Source: Brucella haematophila (GTDB lineage: Bacteria > Pseudomonadota > Alphaproteobacteria > Rhizobiales > Rhizobiaceae). From it: a stretch of DNA of 64,000 bases. Below the pieces are notes generated by a model. The model was given only the letters and a program-made list of their open reading frames with translations. It did not search any database and had not been told where the DNA came from. Shown here in pieces: positions 54,433-62,739 of this stretch; within the stretch, counting starts at the first letter, position 1; every line of letters begins with the position of its first letter. The position numbers were made by a program, and so were the translations under genes. The stretch is from the NCBI RefSeq assembly GCF_005938105.1, contig NZ_VCPE01000010.1, forward strand, positions 164,600-228,599, written 5' to 3'.

Positions 54433-54583
54433 TCTTGCTATTCCGTGTATTGATGGCTTGCCGAGCCGTGTTTCGGAGTCAGTTCAGGCTGAATATTTTG
54501 CTGAGAGCGCCGGTGGGAAGTCAATAGTCTTTCAATTATATGAATCCCATGGAATTTTTCGAGAATTGCTGTGCGATTTCTAA
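54428..54583 (+). pseudogene. Possible frameshifted C-terminal continuation of island gene B
   Basis: In the +1 register directly at the end of B an open frame of 51 codons runs DLAIPCIDGLPSRVSES and on to YESHGIFRELLCDF before TAA. It has no convincing start of its own. Removing one base near 54430 would join it to B, giving a protein of about 292 residues. It could also be an untranslated remnant. Confidence 0.45.
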
Positions 54584-54602
54584 AAGTCACTTTCAAGGAA
54601 GC

Positions 54603-54968
54603 CTAGTTGATCGCTGCCCGCTGATCCTTTTCGTTCGGATAGGAAATATGCAGGCTCAGATGCGCCATCGAACGCGGATTGCGCCAGTCGATGACATATT
54701 GCCCTTCCGGTGTCTTCTCGTCTCCCTCGCGCTGCTTGTGGCCGCCATCGCCATTGCTGCCAAGCGATATGCGATAGGTGCCAATCGTCTGGCCCTGGCG
54801 CAGCAGGGTCATCTGGCGACTGGCCTTTTCAACCCGGATCGCGTCGGCCTGTTGTTCTGCGGGCGCGGCGACGGGAGGCTCGACCAGGCTGACCCGCGCC
54901 ATGACCTTGGTATAGCCAAACAAAGCAATAGCAATGAGCACGATGGCAGCGAGAGTTTTCTTGATCAT
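54603..54968 (-). pseudogene. Truncated duplicate of the L,D-transpeptidase
   Basis: The first 119 or so residues match the intact protein encoded at 52025-52567 with a few substitutions (Ile for Val in the membrane segment, Lys for Glu near 113). The copy then ends in a foreign Ile-Asn-stop at the island junction. Both His133 and Cys155 of the active site are lost, so any product would be inactive. Confidence 0.9.
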
Positions 54969-55043
54969 GATGTCCGCTCTGATCGGAATATACGCAAATG
55001 AAGAGATGAAGTGCTTTTCACAGATGATTGGGGCTTTCACAAG
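54613..55043. repeat. Right arm of the 431-bp direct repeat
   Basis: This is the same 431-bp segment as 52212-52642, in the same orientation. Its left end abuts the AT-rich island. Its right end runs into the tenA promoter region, which is probably the ancestral neighbour. Confidence 0.93.
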
Positions 55044-55116
55044 TTCATTGTGAACTGTGGTTGACGCCGATAAGGTCCGGCTTCCGATATACGCGCCATG
55101 GAGCAACGTCTTGTCT

Positions 55117-55785
55117 ATGCTGAACAATGTCGAAGCCGCGTCCGAACGATTTACCGATCATTTGCGGCAGAGCACGGAACCTTTCTGGACACAGGCAGTG
55201 ACGCATCGTCTGGTCCGGGAAATCTATGCTGGAACGGCATCGAAAGACGTGATGACACGCTATCTGGTTCAGGATCATCGTTTTATCGATTGTTTCCTGT
55301 CTTTGCTGGGCGGTGCGCTCGTCAATTGCGACAGGATGGACGCGAAGCTGACCTTGGGTCGCTTCATCGGCATGATCAGCAATGACGAGAACTCCTATTT
55401 CGAGCGCGCTTTCGAAACACTGAATGTTGATGATGCGACACGCTTCGATATGCCCGATGCGACAGCGACGACCGGGTTCAAGGCGCTGATGCTGGAAGCG
55501 GCAAAGTCCGGTTCCTATGCGGCTTGCCTGTCTGTGCTGGCCGTTGCCGAGTGGCTTTATCTCGACTGGGCAGAGAAGGCGCCGAAACCTCTGCCGAAGG
55601 ATTTCGTTTTCGCCGAATGGATTATCCTGCACGACAATCCGTATTTTGTGGAATTCGTCGGCTTTCTGCGTTCAGAACTCGACCGTGTCGGCCCGGCCGC
55701 TGCATCAAAGTGCGGGGATTTCTTCCGACGGGCAGTGGAACTGGAGAAAGCCTTTTTCGACGCGGCCTATGAAGCTGAAACCTAA
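55117..55785 (+). CDS. tenA: TenA/THI-4 family protein (thiaminase II / aminopyrimidine aminohydrolase-like)
   Basis: This 222-residue all-helical protein has the TenA pattern: FTDHLRQSTEPFWTQAVTHRLVREIYAGT at the start, YLVQDHRFIDCFLSLLGGAL, Cys-containing YAACLSVLAVAEWLYLDWA, and the late EWIILHDNPYFVEFVGFLRSELDR. TenA enzymes salvage the thiamine pyrimidine. Some related proteins have other roles. ATG 55117 is preferred on family length. GTG 55057 would add 20 residues. No TPP riboswitch was recognised upstream. Its stop overlaps the convergent next gene. Confidence 0.87.
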   Translation: MLNNVEAASERFTDHLRQSTEPFWTQAVTHRLVREIYAGTASKDVMTRYLVQDHRFIDCFLSLLGGALVNCDRMDAKLTLGRFIGMISNDENSYFERAFETLNVDDATRFDMPDATATTGFKALMLEAAKSGSYAACLSVLAVAEWLYLDWAEKAPKPLPKDFVFAEWIILHDNPYFVEFVGFLRSELDRVGPAAASKCGDFFRRAVELEKAFFDAAYEAET

Positions 55786-56216
55786 TCAGCTGCCGCAGCC
55801 TTCAGGCATTCTTCGATTGTCGTCTTACAGATCGGGGTTTGCGCCTGTTCCTGTCTGTTGGCGAGCCAATGCTCGTAGACGATGCGAAACTCGACATCCT
55901 TGTAAGCATAGGTTCTGGTGCGTGACGCGATGCTGCTTTTCTCAAGTGCTTCGCCGGTTATCACCATATGCAGTGACAGCCGCTCGAAGACCCATGGCTT
56001 CGCGCCCTTCGGGTGTTCGAAAACCTCGACATGATAATAGGGGTCGCCAACCGCTTCATCCGGCGTGACGTGTACTGCCGCCCAGCGTGTGATTTTCGGC
56101 GTATCCGCGAGAATGACCACGCTTTCGCGTTGAAGCTCTGCCTTGGCCGGGACCGGCAATAGCGTGAGCATGGGGAGGAGGGTCGCAAATATCTGTCCGG
56201 GCTTCCAGTTTCGCAT
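55782..56216 (-). CDS. Secreted hypothetical protein
   Basis: This 144-residue exported protein has a signal peptide ending LPVPAKA|EL. The mature part has alternating strands (VVILADTPKITRWAAVHV, YYHVEVFEHP, LSLHMVITGEAL, VEFRIVYEHWL) and a C-terminal Cys pair (PICKTTIEECLKAA). It may belong to a Rhizobiales domain of unknown function, but I cannot name it with certainty. It is convergent with tenA. The 288-base region upstream shared with the SleB gene holds no gene. Confidence 0.7.
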   Translation of the reverse strand: MRNWKPGQIFATLLPMLTLLPVPAKAELQRESVVILADTPKITRWAAVHVTPDEAVGDPYYHVEVFEHPKGAKPWVFERLSLHMVITGEALEKSSIASRTRTYAYKDVEFRIVYEHWLANRQEQAQTPICKTTIEECLKAAAAD

Positions 56217-56516
56217 CGCGGCTCCTTATCGGTATTCTGCGTGTAGAATTTTGACGAAGTAAGTTTCGTCCCGTCAGGTCGGCTTTTGCCCTTTTGGCCC
56301 GCTCGCTCCAAAAACGCAATGAAAACAAAAGCCGGGCTGATAGCGTTAATTCTAAATTAATCAATCTTTTCAAATAGTAAACGCAAGGCCGTTAACGATA
56401 CAGCAAGGTTAATACTCCATTATCAGCGTTGTTAAGCATATCCCGAAATGCGCGGAAACGCGCCTCGGACACGATGTGCGCGAGAACAACAGAAGTCTGT
56501 GTGAGTGGAGTGTGCG

Positions 56517-57806
56517 GTGCGTCTTGTGTCGATACGAGCGCTGTTTGGTCGTCGGAAGGCCGTCGCTGAGCCGGTATGGCATTATCCTGTCACGGGCTAT
56601 TGCCCGGAAGAGGGTCGCTATTATGCCGTGCGCGCGAAACCGCGTCATATCGCCCGCAAGCCGCAGCGCCTGATCCCGCTGGCTCTCACCGCCATCGTCT
56701 ATCTCTTCAATTCCAATGCGATTGCCTTTCAGGATATGGCGAGCCTCGTGCCGTCCGCCGATCTTGGCACACATCGCTGGACGGCGTTCGTCGCCAAGGC
56801 GCCGGTCGGCTCCGTGCATCAGGCGGAAATGCCGTTTGTTGATGCAACGACGGTCACCGGCAGCATTGCGACCAACGGTATTGAAGTGCCGGGCATCGGC
56901 CGCGTGGCGCTTTCGGGCGGCAAGAAGACTGCGAAGCTCGGCCCGGATGATCCCAATCCGGATGAAAACCGCATCAACCGCGCTGACAAGACGGGCCGTC
57001 TTGTCTCGGTCAAGCCAAAGGCGCCCGCCAAGGCGTTCACGGCGGGCAGCATGTTCGACAAGATCAGCATGATCACCCGCCCGCCGGAAAAGACCGACGC
57101 GAAGATGGCTTTCTCCAACAAGCTCGAGGGCAAGGAAATCGGCATCACCATGGCCTTCCATGCCGTGAAGCCGCCAAAGCCGAGAGCAGAAATGCCGGTG
57201 CAACTGGCCAAGCTGATCACCAACGACCAGCCGGATGTGCTGGCGCTGGGTTATGCGCCTTCTACCCCCGATTATGGAAAGACCTCTCCCTTTGAGAGTA
57301 TCCTGAAACCGGACCCGAGCGCGGGGCGGTTTGTCCCGCCAATTGGCGAAGAAGATCATGGATGGGCGGCAACTCCGTTGCCGCCTTCGGCATTTAGTAC
57401 AAGCGAACAGAAGTGCCTTGCCGAGGCGATCTATTTCGAAGCGCGCGGCGAGACGGTCAAGGGGCAGGTGGCTGTGGCGCAAGTGGTGCTCAACCGCGTG
57501 CGCAACCCGGCCTATCCGAACACGATCTGCGGTGCGGTCTATCAGAATCGCGACTGGCTCAATGCCTGCCAGTTTTCCTTTGCATGCGACGGTCAGAAGC
57601 ACCGTGTGACCGAGATGCCGCAATGGCGCATGGCGCAGCAGGTGGCAAAGACGGTATCGTCCGGCCAGATCTGGCTGCCGGAAGTGGGTTCAGCCACACA
57701 TTATCATGCGACCTATGTGAAGCCCTTCTGGGCGCCGACGATGAAGAAGCTGACCACGATCGGCCTTCATGTGTTCTACCGCACCTATGGCGGCGGCTGG
57801 AGCTGA
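56517..57806 (+). CDS. SleB-type cell wall hydrolase (Hydrolase_2 domain)
   Basis: This 429-residue protein has an N-terminal cytoplasmic stretch, a membrane or signal segment (RLIPLALTAIVYLFNSNAIA near residue 52), a long low-complexity linker, and a C-terminal SleB domain from about residue 300. The domain has CLAEAIYFEARGE (catalytic Glu), VAQVVLNRVRNP, CGAVYQN, CQFSFACDG and ATHYHATYVKPFW. This is a lytic transglycosylase-like peptidoglycan hydrolase known in alphaproteobacteria. GTG 56517 is preferred because GGAG lies 6 bases before it. GTG 56505 is the alternative. Confidence 0.85.
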   Translation: MRLVSIRALFGRRKAVAEPVWHYPVTGYCPEEGRYYAVRAKPRHIARKPQRLIPLALTAIVYLFNSNAIAFQDMASLVPSADLGTHRWTAFVAKAPVGSVHQAEMPFVDATTVTGSIATNGIEVPGIGRVALSGGKKTAKLGPDDPNPDENRINRADKTGRLVSVKPKAPAKAFTAGSMFDKISMITRPPEKTDAKMAFSNKLEGKEIGITMAFHAVKPPKPRAEMPVQLAKLITNDQPDVLALGYAPSTPDYGKTSPFESILKPDPSAGRFVPPIGEEDHGWAATPLPPSAFSTSEQKCLAEAIYFEARGETVKGQVAVAQVVLNRVRNPAYPNTICGAVYQNRDWLNACQFSFACDGQKHRVTEMPQWRMAQQVAKTVSSGQIWLPEVGSATHYHATYVKPFWAPTMKKLTTIGLHVFYRTYGGGWS

Positions 57807-57811
57807 TCAAG

Positions 57812-57900
57812 CATTTCCAGCAAAAGTGCGAAGCGGTTTTGCGTAGGACAATGCGTAGGAAAAAAGCATTTTCAGCAAAAGTGCGAAGCGTCTACGCGGG
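57812..57900 (+). repeat. Two tandem copies of the dispersed GCATTTCCAGCAAAAGTGCG repeat
   Basis: The first copy (57812-57855) is near-identical to those in hyi and at 50.06 kb. The second (57864-57900) is shorter and diverged (TCTACGCG end). A further degenerate relative may lie at 57968-58000. The array begins 5 bases after the SleB stop. Confidence 0.8.
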
Positions 57901-58223
57901 GAAATCAGTCCATTGGACTGATTCCTGATCCCGCTGCGATGCGCAGGATAATGTGTAGGAAACAGCATTTCCCGAGTAAAGCGCGTAGCGCATCCGCGAA
58001 GGCCAGCCTGTCGGGCTGTCGGCTGATCCCGCTGCGCTGACCCTTGCGCAATAATAATAACCCTCATCATCAAGATAATTATGGATCGCAAGTTTAAGCT
58101 CATACTTTCTGCATTAAATATTAGTAAATTTAAAATTAAAATTGTGATATAGACATAGTTTTTTAAATAAATATATGATCGGAATCAGATGATGGAGAGT
58201 TTTATTTTATAATGTGAGGGATT
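57901..58223. other. Intergenic region upstream of the autotransporter
   Basis: No gene is supported. The left half continues degenerate repeat material (GCGGGG, CTGATCCCGCTGCG twice). The right half from 58080 is very AT-rich and must carry the autotransporter promoter. The ribosome site is likely TGAGGG before the ATG at 58224. Confidence 0.6.
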
Positions 58224-60509
58224 ATGAATATAATTAATAAGCAATTGGCTTATTTGCTTATTGGTTCATCTGCTTTATTAGGCTGCGCACATGTTGCAAT
58301 GGCCCAGCAGCTGGAACTGGGGTCGGCGCCAACTTTGGTTGAAGGTGCGGATTGGCATAGCTCTGCCACCTATGGCATTTCTGCTGATGGCAACGTGATT
58401 GTCGGCGAGGTAAACGGGGGGGTCTATGATGTCCCTGCGGTCTGGAGCAGCACAACAGGCGCGCTGACCGTCCTGAAGACTTTATCTGGAGGTGAGACCA
58501 AAAACTCTCACGCCATGTATGTCTCTGCTGATGGTGGTGTTATTGTTGGTGTTTCGAGCGGGGCTGATGGGAACGGCCACGCTGTGGCTTGGCTGAATGG
58601 ATCGTCGATAGCGACTGACCTCGGTGCTATTGATGCCATTAGTAGTGCCTATCCCAATGCGGTTTCCGCTGACGGAAAGGTGATTGTCGGATATTCGGCC
58701 ATAAATGGTGCTCAAAACAGCAATCATGCGGTTGTTTGGTCGCTTGCTAACGGTGCCGCGACGATTCACAATCTTGGGACTTTGGGGGGAAATGGCTCCG
58801 CTGCTGCTGCGGTTTCCGCTGACGGAAAGGTGATTGTCGGTTCGGCAGACCTGACACCCACTGAGCGCCATGCAGCGGCATGGTATAATAAAGGAAGTTC
58901 TGCGGTCGATCTTGGGACTTTGGGCGGCAGTAACTCCAGCGCGTCTGGTCTGTCTGCAGATGGAACGATAATCGTCGGGCAGGCAGACCTGGTCGGCGGA
59001 GATAAACACGCTGTAGCATGGTACGGCCAAGGCGCGAATCCGACGGATCTCGGCGTTTTGAATGGCGATACGACTTCGTTAGCGCATACCGTGTCCACTG
59101 ATGGCTCTGTCATCATCGGAAATTCGATGAGTACGGTAGCCGATAGGCACGCCGTAGCATGGTATAATCAAGGGACAACACCGACCGATCTTGGCACTTT
59201 GGGTGGTGCGACTTCCGACACAGTTGCCGTGTCAGCAAATGGCTCTGTTATTGTGGGGACGGCGGCGAATGCGGACAGTAAAAACCATGCTGTGGTTTGG
59301 ATTGGTTCGGGAGCATCGCCGACGGATCTCGGAACATTGGGCGGTGTGAGTTCCTTGACCACTGGTGTTTCTGCTGATGGGACTGTGATTGTTGGTCGTT
59401 CGACGGGAGCAGATAATAAGTTGCATGCCGCGCTCTGGAAACTCGTGACGGTAACGCCACCCGATCCTGAGCCAGAGCTGACACCAGCGCTAAATCCTGA
59501 GCCGAATGTAAACCCAACGCCGACCCCCGAGCCGACGCCAACGCCAACGCCTGTGGGCATTGATGTGACCAATACGGTTGATACGGTGGCCGCACTTGCG
59601 CACGACACCTTCGCCGTCATGGGATCGCAAGGCGCTATCGTCGGTCGCCTGATGGGCGGCAGCAGCAGCGGTCAGGGCTTCAATGATTTCTCCGGTGCTG
59701 GCCTCGGAATGGCGAAGGCGGGCGAAAGCTGGTACGGCATCTATTCCGATGTCGGTCGCGCTGGCGACAGCAAGGATGTGCTGGGCTGGATGACGCTGGG
59801 CCATGCCTTCACCGATAATTTTTCGGCCGGCGCAACCATCGCGCACACGTTCTGGCAGGACATGCCGGACAATTACGATCACACCAACAACAATCTTGGC
59901 GGTGGCATCTACGCGCAATGGAAAGACACCACCCAGAGCGGAACCTGGTATATGCGCGGTTCTGCTGCAATCAATCGCTATGATGTTGAGCGGACACGAC
60001 AGGTTCTGGGCTATACCGAACCCGGCACCGGCGACAGCACCATTAATGGCTGGGGCGTTCAGCTGGAAGCAGGCCAGTCCTTCGATCTCGGCAACAAATC
60101 GTCCTTCGGCTATTATGGCGGCTTGAGCTATACCGATCTGAAAATGGACGGCTATACGGAAACCAATGCCTATTTCCCGTTCACCTATTCGGATGTGAAG
60201 TCGCAGCGCACGACGGCCTATTTCGGCCTCAACTATGGTATGGCGCTGACCGATAAGGTCAATTGGTCCGTGAATGCGGAAATCGAGCAAGATCTTTCGC
60301 ACAAGGACCCGAGCGTGATCGCAAGCGCTGATTATATCGGCGCATATGAGTTCGGCTCGGATACGGCACATACCCGCGGCAGTCTGTCGACCACGGTTTC
60401 CTATGCGTTGAGCGATGCCGTCAGCATCGGTGTAACGCCTTATGTGAATCGCACGCTGGACAAGGATACCGCTTTCGGGGCCATTATTGGTCTTTCCGGC
60501 AAGTTCTAA
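58224..60509 (+). CDS. Autotransporter with HAF-type repeats and C-terminal beta-barrel
   Basis: This 761-residue type V secreted protein has a signal peptide (LLIGSSALLGCAHVAMA|QQ). A passenger of about eight repeats of roughly 45 residues carries the (V/L)SADG.VIVG and HAVAWY...DLGTLGG motifs of the HAF family, consistent with a beta-propeller or solenoid. A Pro-rich linker near residue 415-445 (PEPTPTPTP) is followed by an autotransporter beta-barrel of about 280 residues ending in the outer-membrane signature GLSGKF. It is likely surface-exposed and adhesin-like, though no ligand can be inferred. Repeat units are partly identical at the DNA level, so copy number could vary. Confidence 0.9.
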   Translation: MNIINKQLAYLLIGSSALLGCAHVAMAQQLELGSAPTLVEGADWHSSATYGISADGNVIVGEVNGGVYDVPAVWSSTTGALTVLKTLSGGETKNSHAMYVSADGGVIVGVSSGADGNGHAVAWLNGSSIATDLGAIDAISSAYPNAVSADGKVIVGYSAINGAQNSNHAVVWSLANGAATIHNLGTLGGNGSAAAAVSADGKVIVGSADLTPTERHAAAWYNKGSSAVDLGTLGGSNSSASGLSADGTIIVGQADLVGGDKHAVAWYGQGANPTDLGVLNGDTTSLAHTVSTDGSVIIGNSMSTVADRHAVAWYNQGTTPTDLGTLGGATSDTVAVSANGSVIVGTAANADSKNHAVVWIGSGASPTDLGTLGGVSSLTTGVSADGTVIVGRSTGADNKLHAALWKLVTVTPPDPEPELTPALNPEPNVNPTPTPEPTPTPTPVGIDVTNTVDTVAALAHDTFAVMGSQGAIVGRLMGGSSSGQGFNDFSGAGLGMAKAGESWYGIYSDVGRAGDSKDVLGWMTLGHAFTDNFSAGATIAHTFWQDMPDNYDHTNNNLGGGIYAQWKDTTQSGTWYMRGSAAINRYDVERTRQVLGYTEPGTGDSTINGWGVQLEAGQSFDLGNKSSFGYYGGLSYTDLKMDGYTETNAYFPFTYSDVKSQRTTAYFGLNYGMALTDKVNWSVNAEIEQDLSHKDPSVIASADYIGAYEFGSDTAHTRGSLSTTVSYALSDAVSIGVTPYVNRTLDKDTAFGAIIGLSGKF

Positions 60510-60568
60510 AACTTTACCGACGTCGCGGGCGTCTCGCTTTAACGAGCGTGGCTCCAGCGAGAACAAAC

Positions 60569-60600
60569 AGGCGGGAGAGGGCGACCTTTCCCGCCTTTGT
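60569..60600 (+). terminator. Terminator after the autotransporter
   Basis: AGGCGGGA / TCCCGCCT forms an 8-bp stem with a 12-base loop, followed by TTTGT. It lies 60 bases after the stop. Confidence 0.65.
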
Positions 60601-60972
60601 CATTTGAATACACGCCATTCTCATCCGCTTTGCAGGCTGCCGTTGACCGCGCGGCTTCGGTGCTTTTCCGGAACCCGTTGCCAGCAAGAACGCGAGCTGG
60701 GGCCTGCTCGCCGTGAAATGCGCTCACTGGTGCAGTGCTCGTCGCGATCTGCTGGGGATAGCGGCAACGAAAAAGTGAAGGATTCGCGCCACATTCTTCG
60801 TCTTTGGGCGGAAAATGAGTCGCACCATTAGCTATCCAATTGTTTTTTATGGATAAAAAACCTTCTGGAGCAGTGGCTTCACCGCCTTGACTAGCGGGCG
60901 GCGTGTCAATATGTTGCGCGCAACTTGGAAATGGGTTTTTGAACCTGCCTTTCTTGAAAAAAGGAGCTGCCA
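60601..60972. other. Intergenic region before the atp operon
   Basis: No gene is supported in these 372 bases. The right part holds the probable atp promoter. Confidence 0.55.
60886..60914 (+). promoter_or_regulatory. Probable sigma-70-type promoter of the atp operon
   Basis: CTTGAC, a 17-base spacer and ATATGT match the alphaproteobacterial -35 and loosely the -10 pattern. They lie about 60-85 bases before the atpI ATG, which has AAAGGAG upstream. Confidence 0.45.
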
Positions 60973-61371
60973 ATGGCACGGGGAATAGAGCCCGAAAAGC
61001 CATCCGGTGCTGTCAAGGATGGGCAAGGGCAACCTGCTTCCGGGGAGCTGGATCAGCGTTTGAACCGTCTTGAGGCCGAATTGGTCAAGAAGGGCATGTT
61101 CAAAAAGCCAGCTTCCGAGGAGGAGCGGTCGGAAACGGCAAGTTCGGTCGCGCAGGCCATGAAGCTTTCCAGCGAGTTTATCGCGGGAATCGTGGTGGGT
61201 GCGGTGCTTGGCTGGTTTATCGATCGTGTCGCCGACACGTCGCCTTGGGGATTGATCGTATTTCTCCTACTGGGCTTCGCAGCGGGTGTCCTCAATGTGC
61301 TTCGTTCCGTAGGTTATGTCGCCGATCAAGGCGGCATTAAGACTAACGCGGAAAAGAGTGACAGGAAATAA
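60973..61371 (+). CDS. atpI: ATP synthase protein I
   Basis: This 132-residue protein has a charged N-terminal coiled part (LDQRLNRLEAELVKKGMF) and two membrane helices (EFIAGIVVGAVLGWFIDRV, GLIVFLLLGFAAGVLNVLRSVGY). AtpI helps assemble the c-ring and maybe handles Mg2+. It is the first gene of the F0 operon, as usual in Rhizobiales where F1 genes are elsewhere. Confidence 0.9.
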   Translation: MARGIEPEKPSGAVKDGQGQPASGELDQRLNRLEAELVKKGMFKKPASEEERSETASSVAQAMKLSSEFIAGIVVGAVLGWFIDRVADTSPWGLIVFLLLGFAAGVLNVLRSVGYVADQGGIKTNAEKSDRK

Positions 61372-61460
61372 GTCTTGTCGGACTTTACGGTAAAGTTCGT
61401 TCAAGTGTAAGTGATAGGCGGACCGGATGCATATCGGGCCGCGAGACTGAAACGCCCTCG

Positions 61461-61520
61461 GGTAGACCAAGTCGCCTTCGGGCGGACCAAATCGCCTTAG
61501 GGCAGGCCAAATCGCCTTCG
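61461..61520 (+). repeat. Three tandem copies of a 20-bp unit between atpI and atpB
   Basis: The unit GGCAGGCCAAATCGCCTTCG is present as three consecutive 20-base copies with 2-4 differences each, plus partial units at both ends (AACGCCCTCG before, GGCAGGGAAG after). It lies in the transcript leader of atpB. Confidence 0.85.
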
Positions 61521-61545
61521 GGCAGGGAAGACAGACGAGGTTAAG

Positions 61546-62295
61546 GTGGCGAACGATCCGATCCATCAGTTCCAGATTTCTCGGTGGATTCCCATCGATG
61601 TAGGCGGCGTTGACCTGTCGTTCACGAATGTTTCGGCTTTCATGGTCGCAACTGTCGTGGTCGCTTCGGGCTTCCTTTATCTGACGTCGTCGGGCCGCGG
61701 TCTGATCCCGACCCGTCTGCAGTCGGTCTCGGAAATGGCCTATGAATTCGTGGCGACAAGCCTCAGGGATTCGGCCGGGTCGAAGGGCATGAAGTTCTTC
61801 CCCTTCGTTTTCTCGCTGTTCATGTTCGTGCTGGTCGCGAACTTCATCGGTCTCTTCCCGTATTTCTACACTGTAACCAGCCAGATCATCGTGACGTTCG
61901 CTCTCGCATGTCTGGTCATCGGTACGGTCATCGTCTACGGTTTCTTCAAGCACGGTTTCGGCTTCCTCAAGCTGTTCGTGCCGAGCGGTGTTCCCGGCAT
62001 TATCGTGCCGCTGGTTGTCGCCATTGAAATCATCTCGTTCCTGTCGCGTCCGATCAGCCTCTCAGTTCGTCTTTTTGCGAACATGCTTGCAGGCCACATC
62101 ACGCTCAAGGTTTTCGCCGGTTTCGTTGTTTCGCTGGCCGCTCTCGGCCCGATCGGCGTCGGCGGCGCGGTCCTGCCGCTCATCATGACGGTTGCGATCA
62201 CCGCACTCGAATTCCTCGTAGCCTTCCTCCAGGCCTACGTGTTTACCGTTCTCACCTGCATGTACATCAACGACGCAGTACATCCGGGACACTGA
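61546..62295 (+). CDS. atpB: F0F1 ATP synthase subunit a
   Basis: This 249-residue membrane subunit forms the proton half-channels. The essential arginine is in [13 protein letters not shown] near residue 173. The C-terminal helix carries the conserved [18 protein letters not shown] 61546 is the start, with GAGG about 6 bases upstream. It follows atpI after a repeat-containing spacer and comes before atpE. Confidence 0.96.
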   Translation: MANDPIHQFQISRWIPIDVGGVDLSFTNVSAFMVATVVVASGFLYLTSSGRGLIPTRLQSVSEMAYEFVATSLRDSAGSKGMKFFPFVFSLFMFVLVANFIGLFPYFYTVTSQIIVTFALACLVIGTVIVYGFFKHGFGFLKLFVPSGVPGIIVPLVVAIEIISFLSRPISLSVRLFANMLAGHITLKVFAGFVVSLAALGPIGVGGAVLPLIMTVAITALEFLVAFLQAYVFTVLTCMYINDAVHPGH

Positions 62296-62363
62296 GTTCA
62301 AACCGGCGGGCGACCGCCAGAACTGAAATCCGCGCTTATATTTCAATCCAGAAGGAGCTTAAC

Positions 62364-62591
62364 ATGGAAGCGGAAGCAGCAAAGTACATCGGCGCCGGTC
62401 TCGCCTGTTTCGGTATGGCCGGTACGGCTCTCGGCCTCGGCAACATTTTCGGCCAATACCTCTCCGGCGCTCTGCGCAACCCGTCCGCTGCTGACAGCCA
62501 GTTCGGCCGTCTGGTGTTCGGTTTCGCCGTTACGGAAGCTCTGGGCATCTTCTCGCTGCTCATCGCGCTTCTGCTCCTCTTCGCCGTCTAA
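62364..62591 (+). CDS. atpE: F0F1 ATP synthase subunit c
   Basis: This 75-residue hairpin protein makes the rotor ring. Two helices flank the polar loop ([10 protein letters not shown]). The proton-binding carboxylate is Glu58 ([13 protein letters not shown]), and the first helix has small-residue packing ([10 protein letters not shown]). AGAAGGAG before the ATG gives strong translation, expected for the multi-copy subunit. Confidence 0.97.
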   Translation: MEAEAAKYIGAGLACFGMAGTALGLGNIFGQYLSGALRNPSAADSQFGRLVFGFAVTEALGIFSLLIALLLLFAV

Positions 62592-62673
62592 TAAACGGTT
62601 TAAGAGTTTGGCCTGCCGCGATCTGTATCTTGAAATGCAGCGCGGCTGGCCTTTGCATATGACGTTCGAGTAG

Positions 62674-62720
62674 GCATGATCCCGGAAGACGGGAACCGGT
62701 TTTCGGATCAGATCATGCTC
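62674..62720. repeat. Dispersed Rhizobiales-type palindromic element in the atpE-atpF' spacer
   Basis: GCATGATCCCGG at the left and GGATCAGATCATGC at the right pair as an imperfect hairpin around GGGAACCGGTTTTC. Elements of this look are abundant in Rhizobiales intergenic DNA. Here it lies inside an operon, 20 bases before the next gene. Confidence 0.7.
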
Positions 62721-62739
62721 GATTTAAGGGGAAATCTGG

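Noticed and set aside
52643-54612. Insertion sequence or phage remnant
   Set aside because: No transposase, integrase, terminal inverted repeats or short target duplication is visible. The flanking 431-bp repeats are a host gene fragment, which fits homologous integration better.
55057-55116. Upstream GTG start for tenA
   Set aside because: The extra 20 residues are not like TenA N-termini, and the family begins near the Met at 55117. It is kept only as an alternative.
60487-60831. 114-residue plus-strand frame after the autotransporter
   Set aside because: It overlaps the autotransporter end and the terminator hairpin, and has an Arg/Ser-rich shadow composition.
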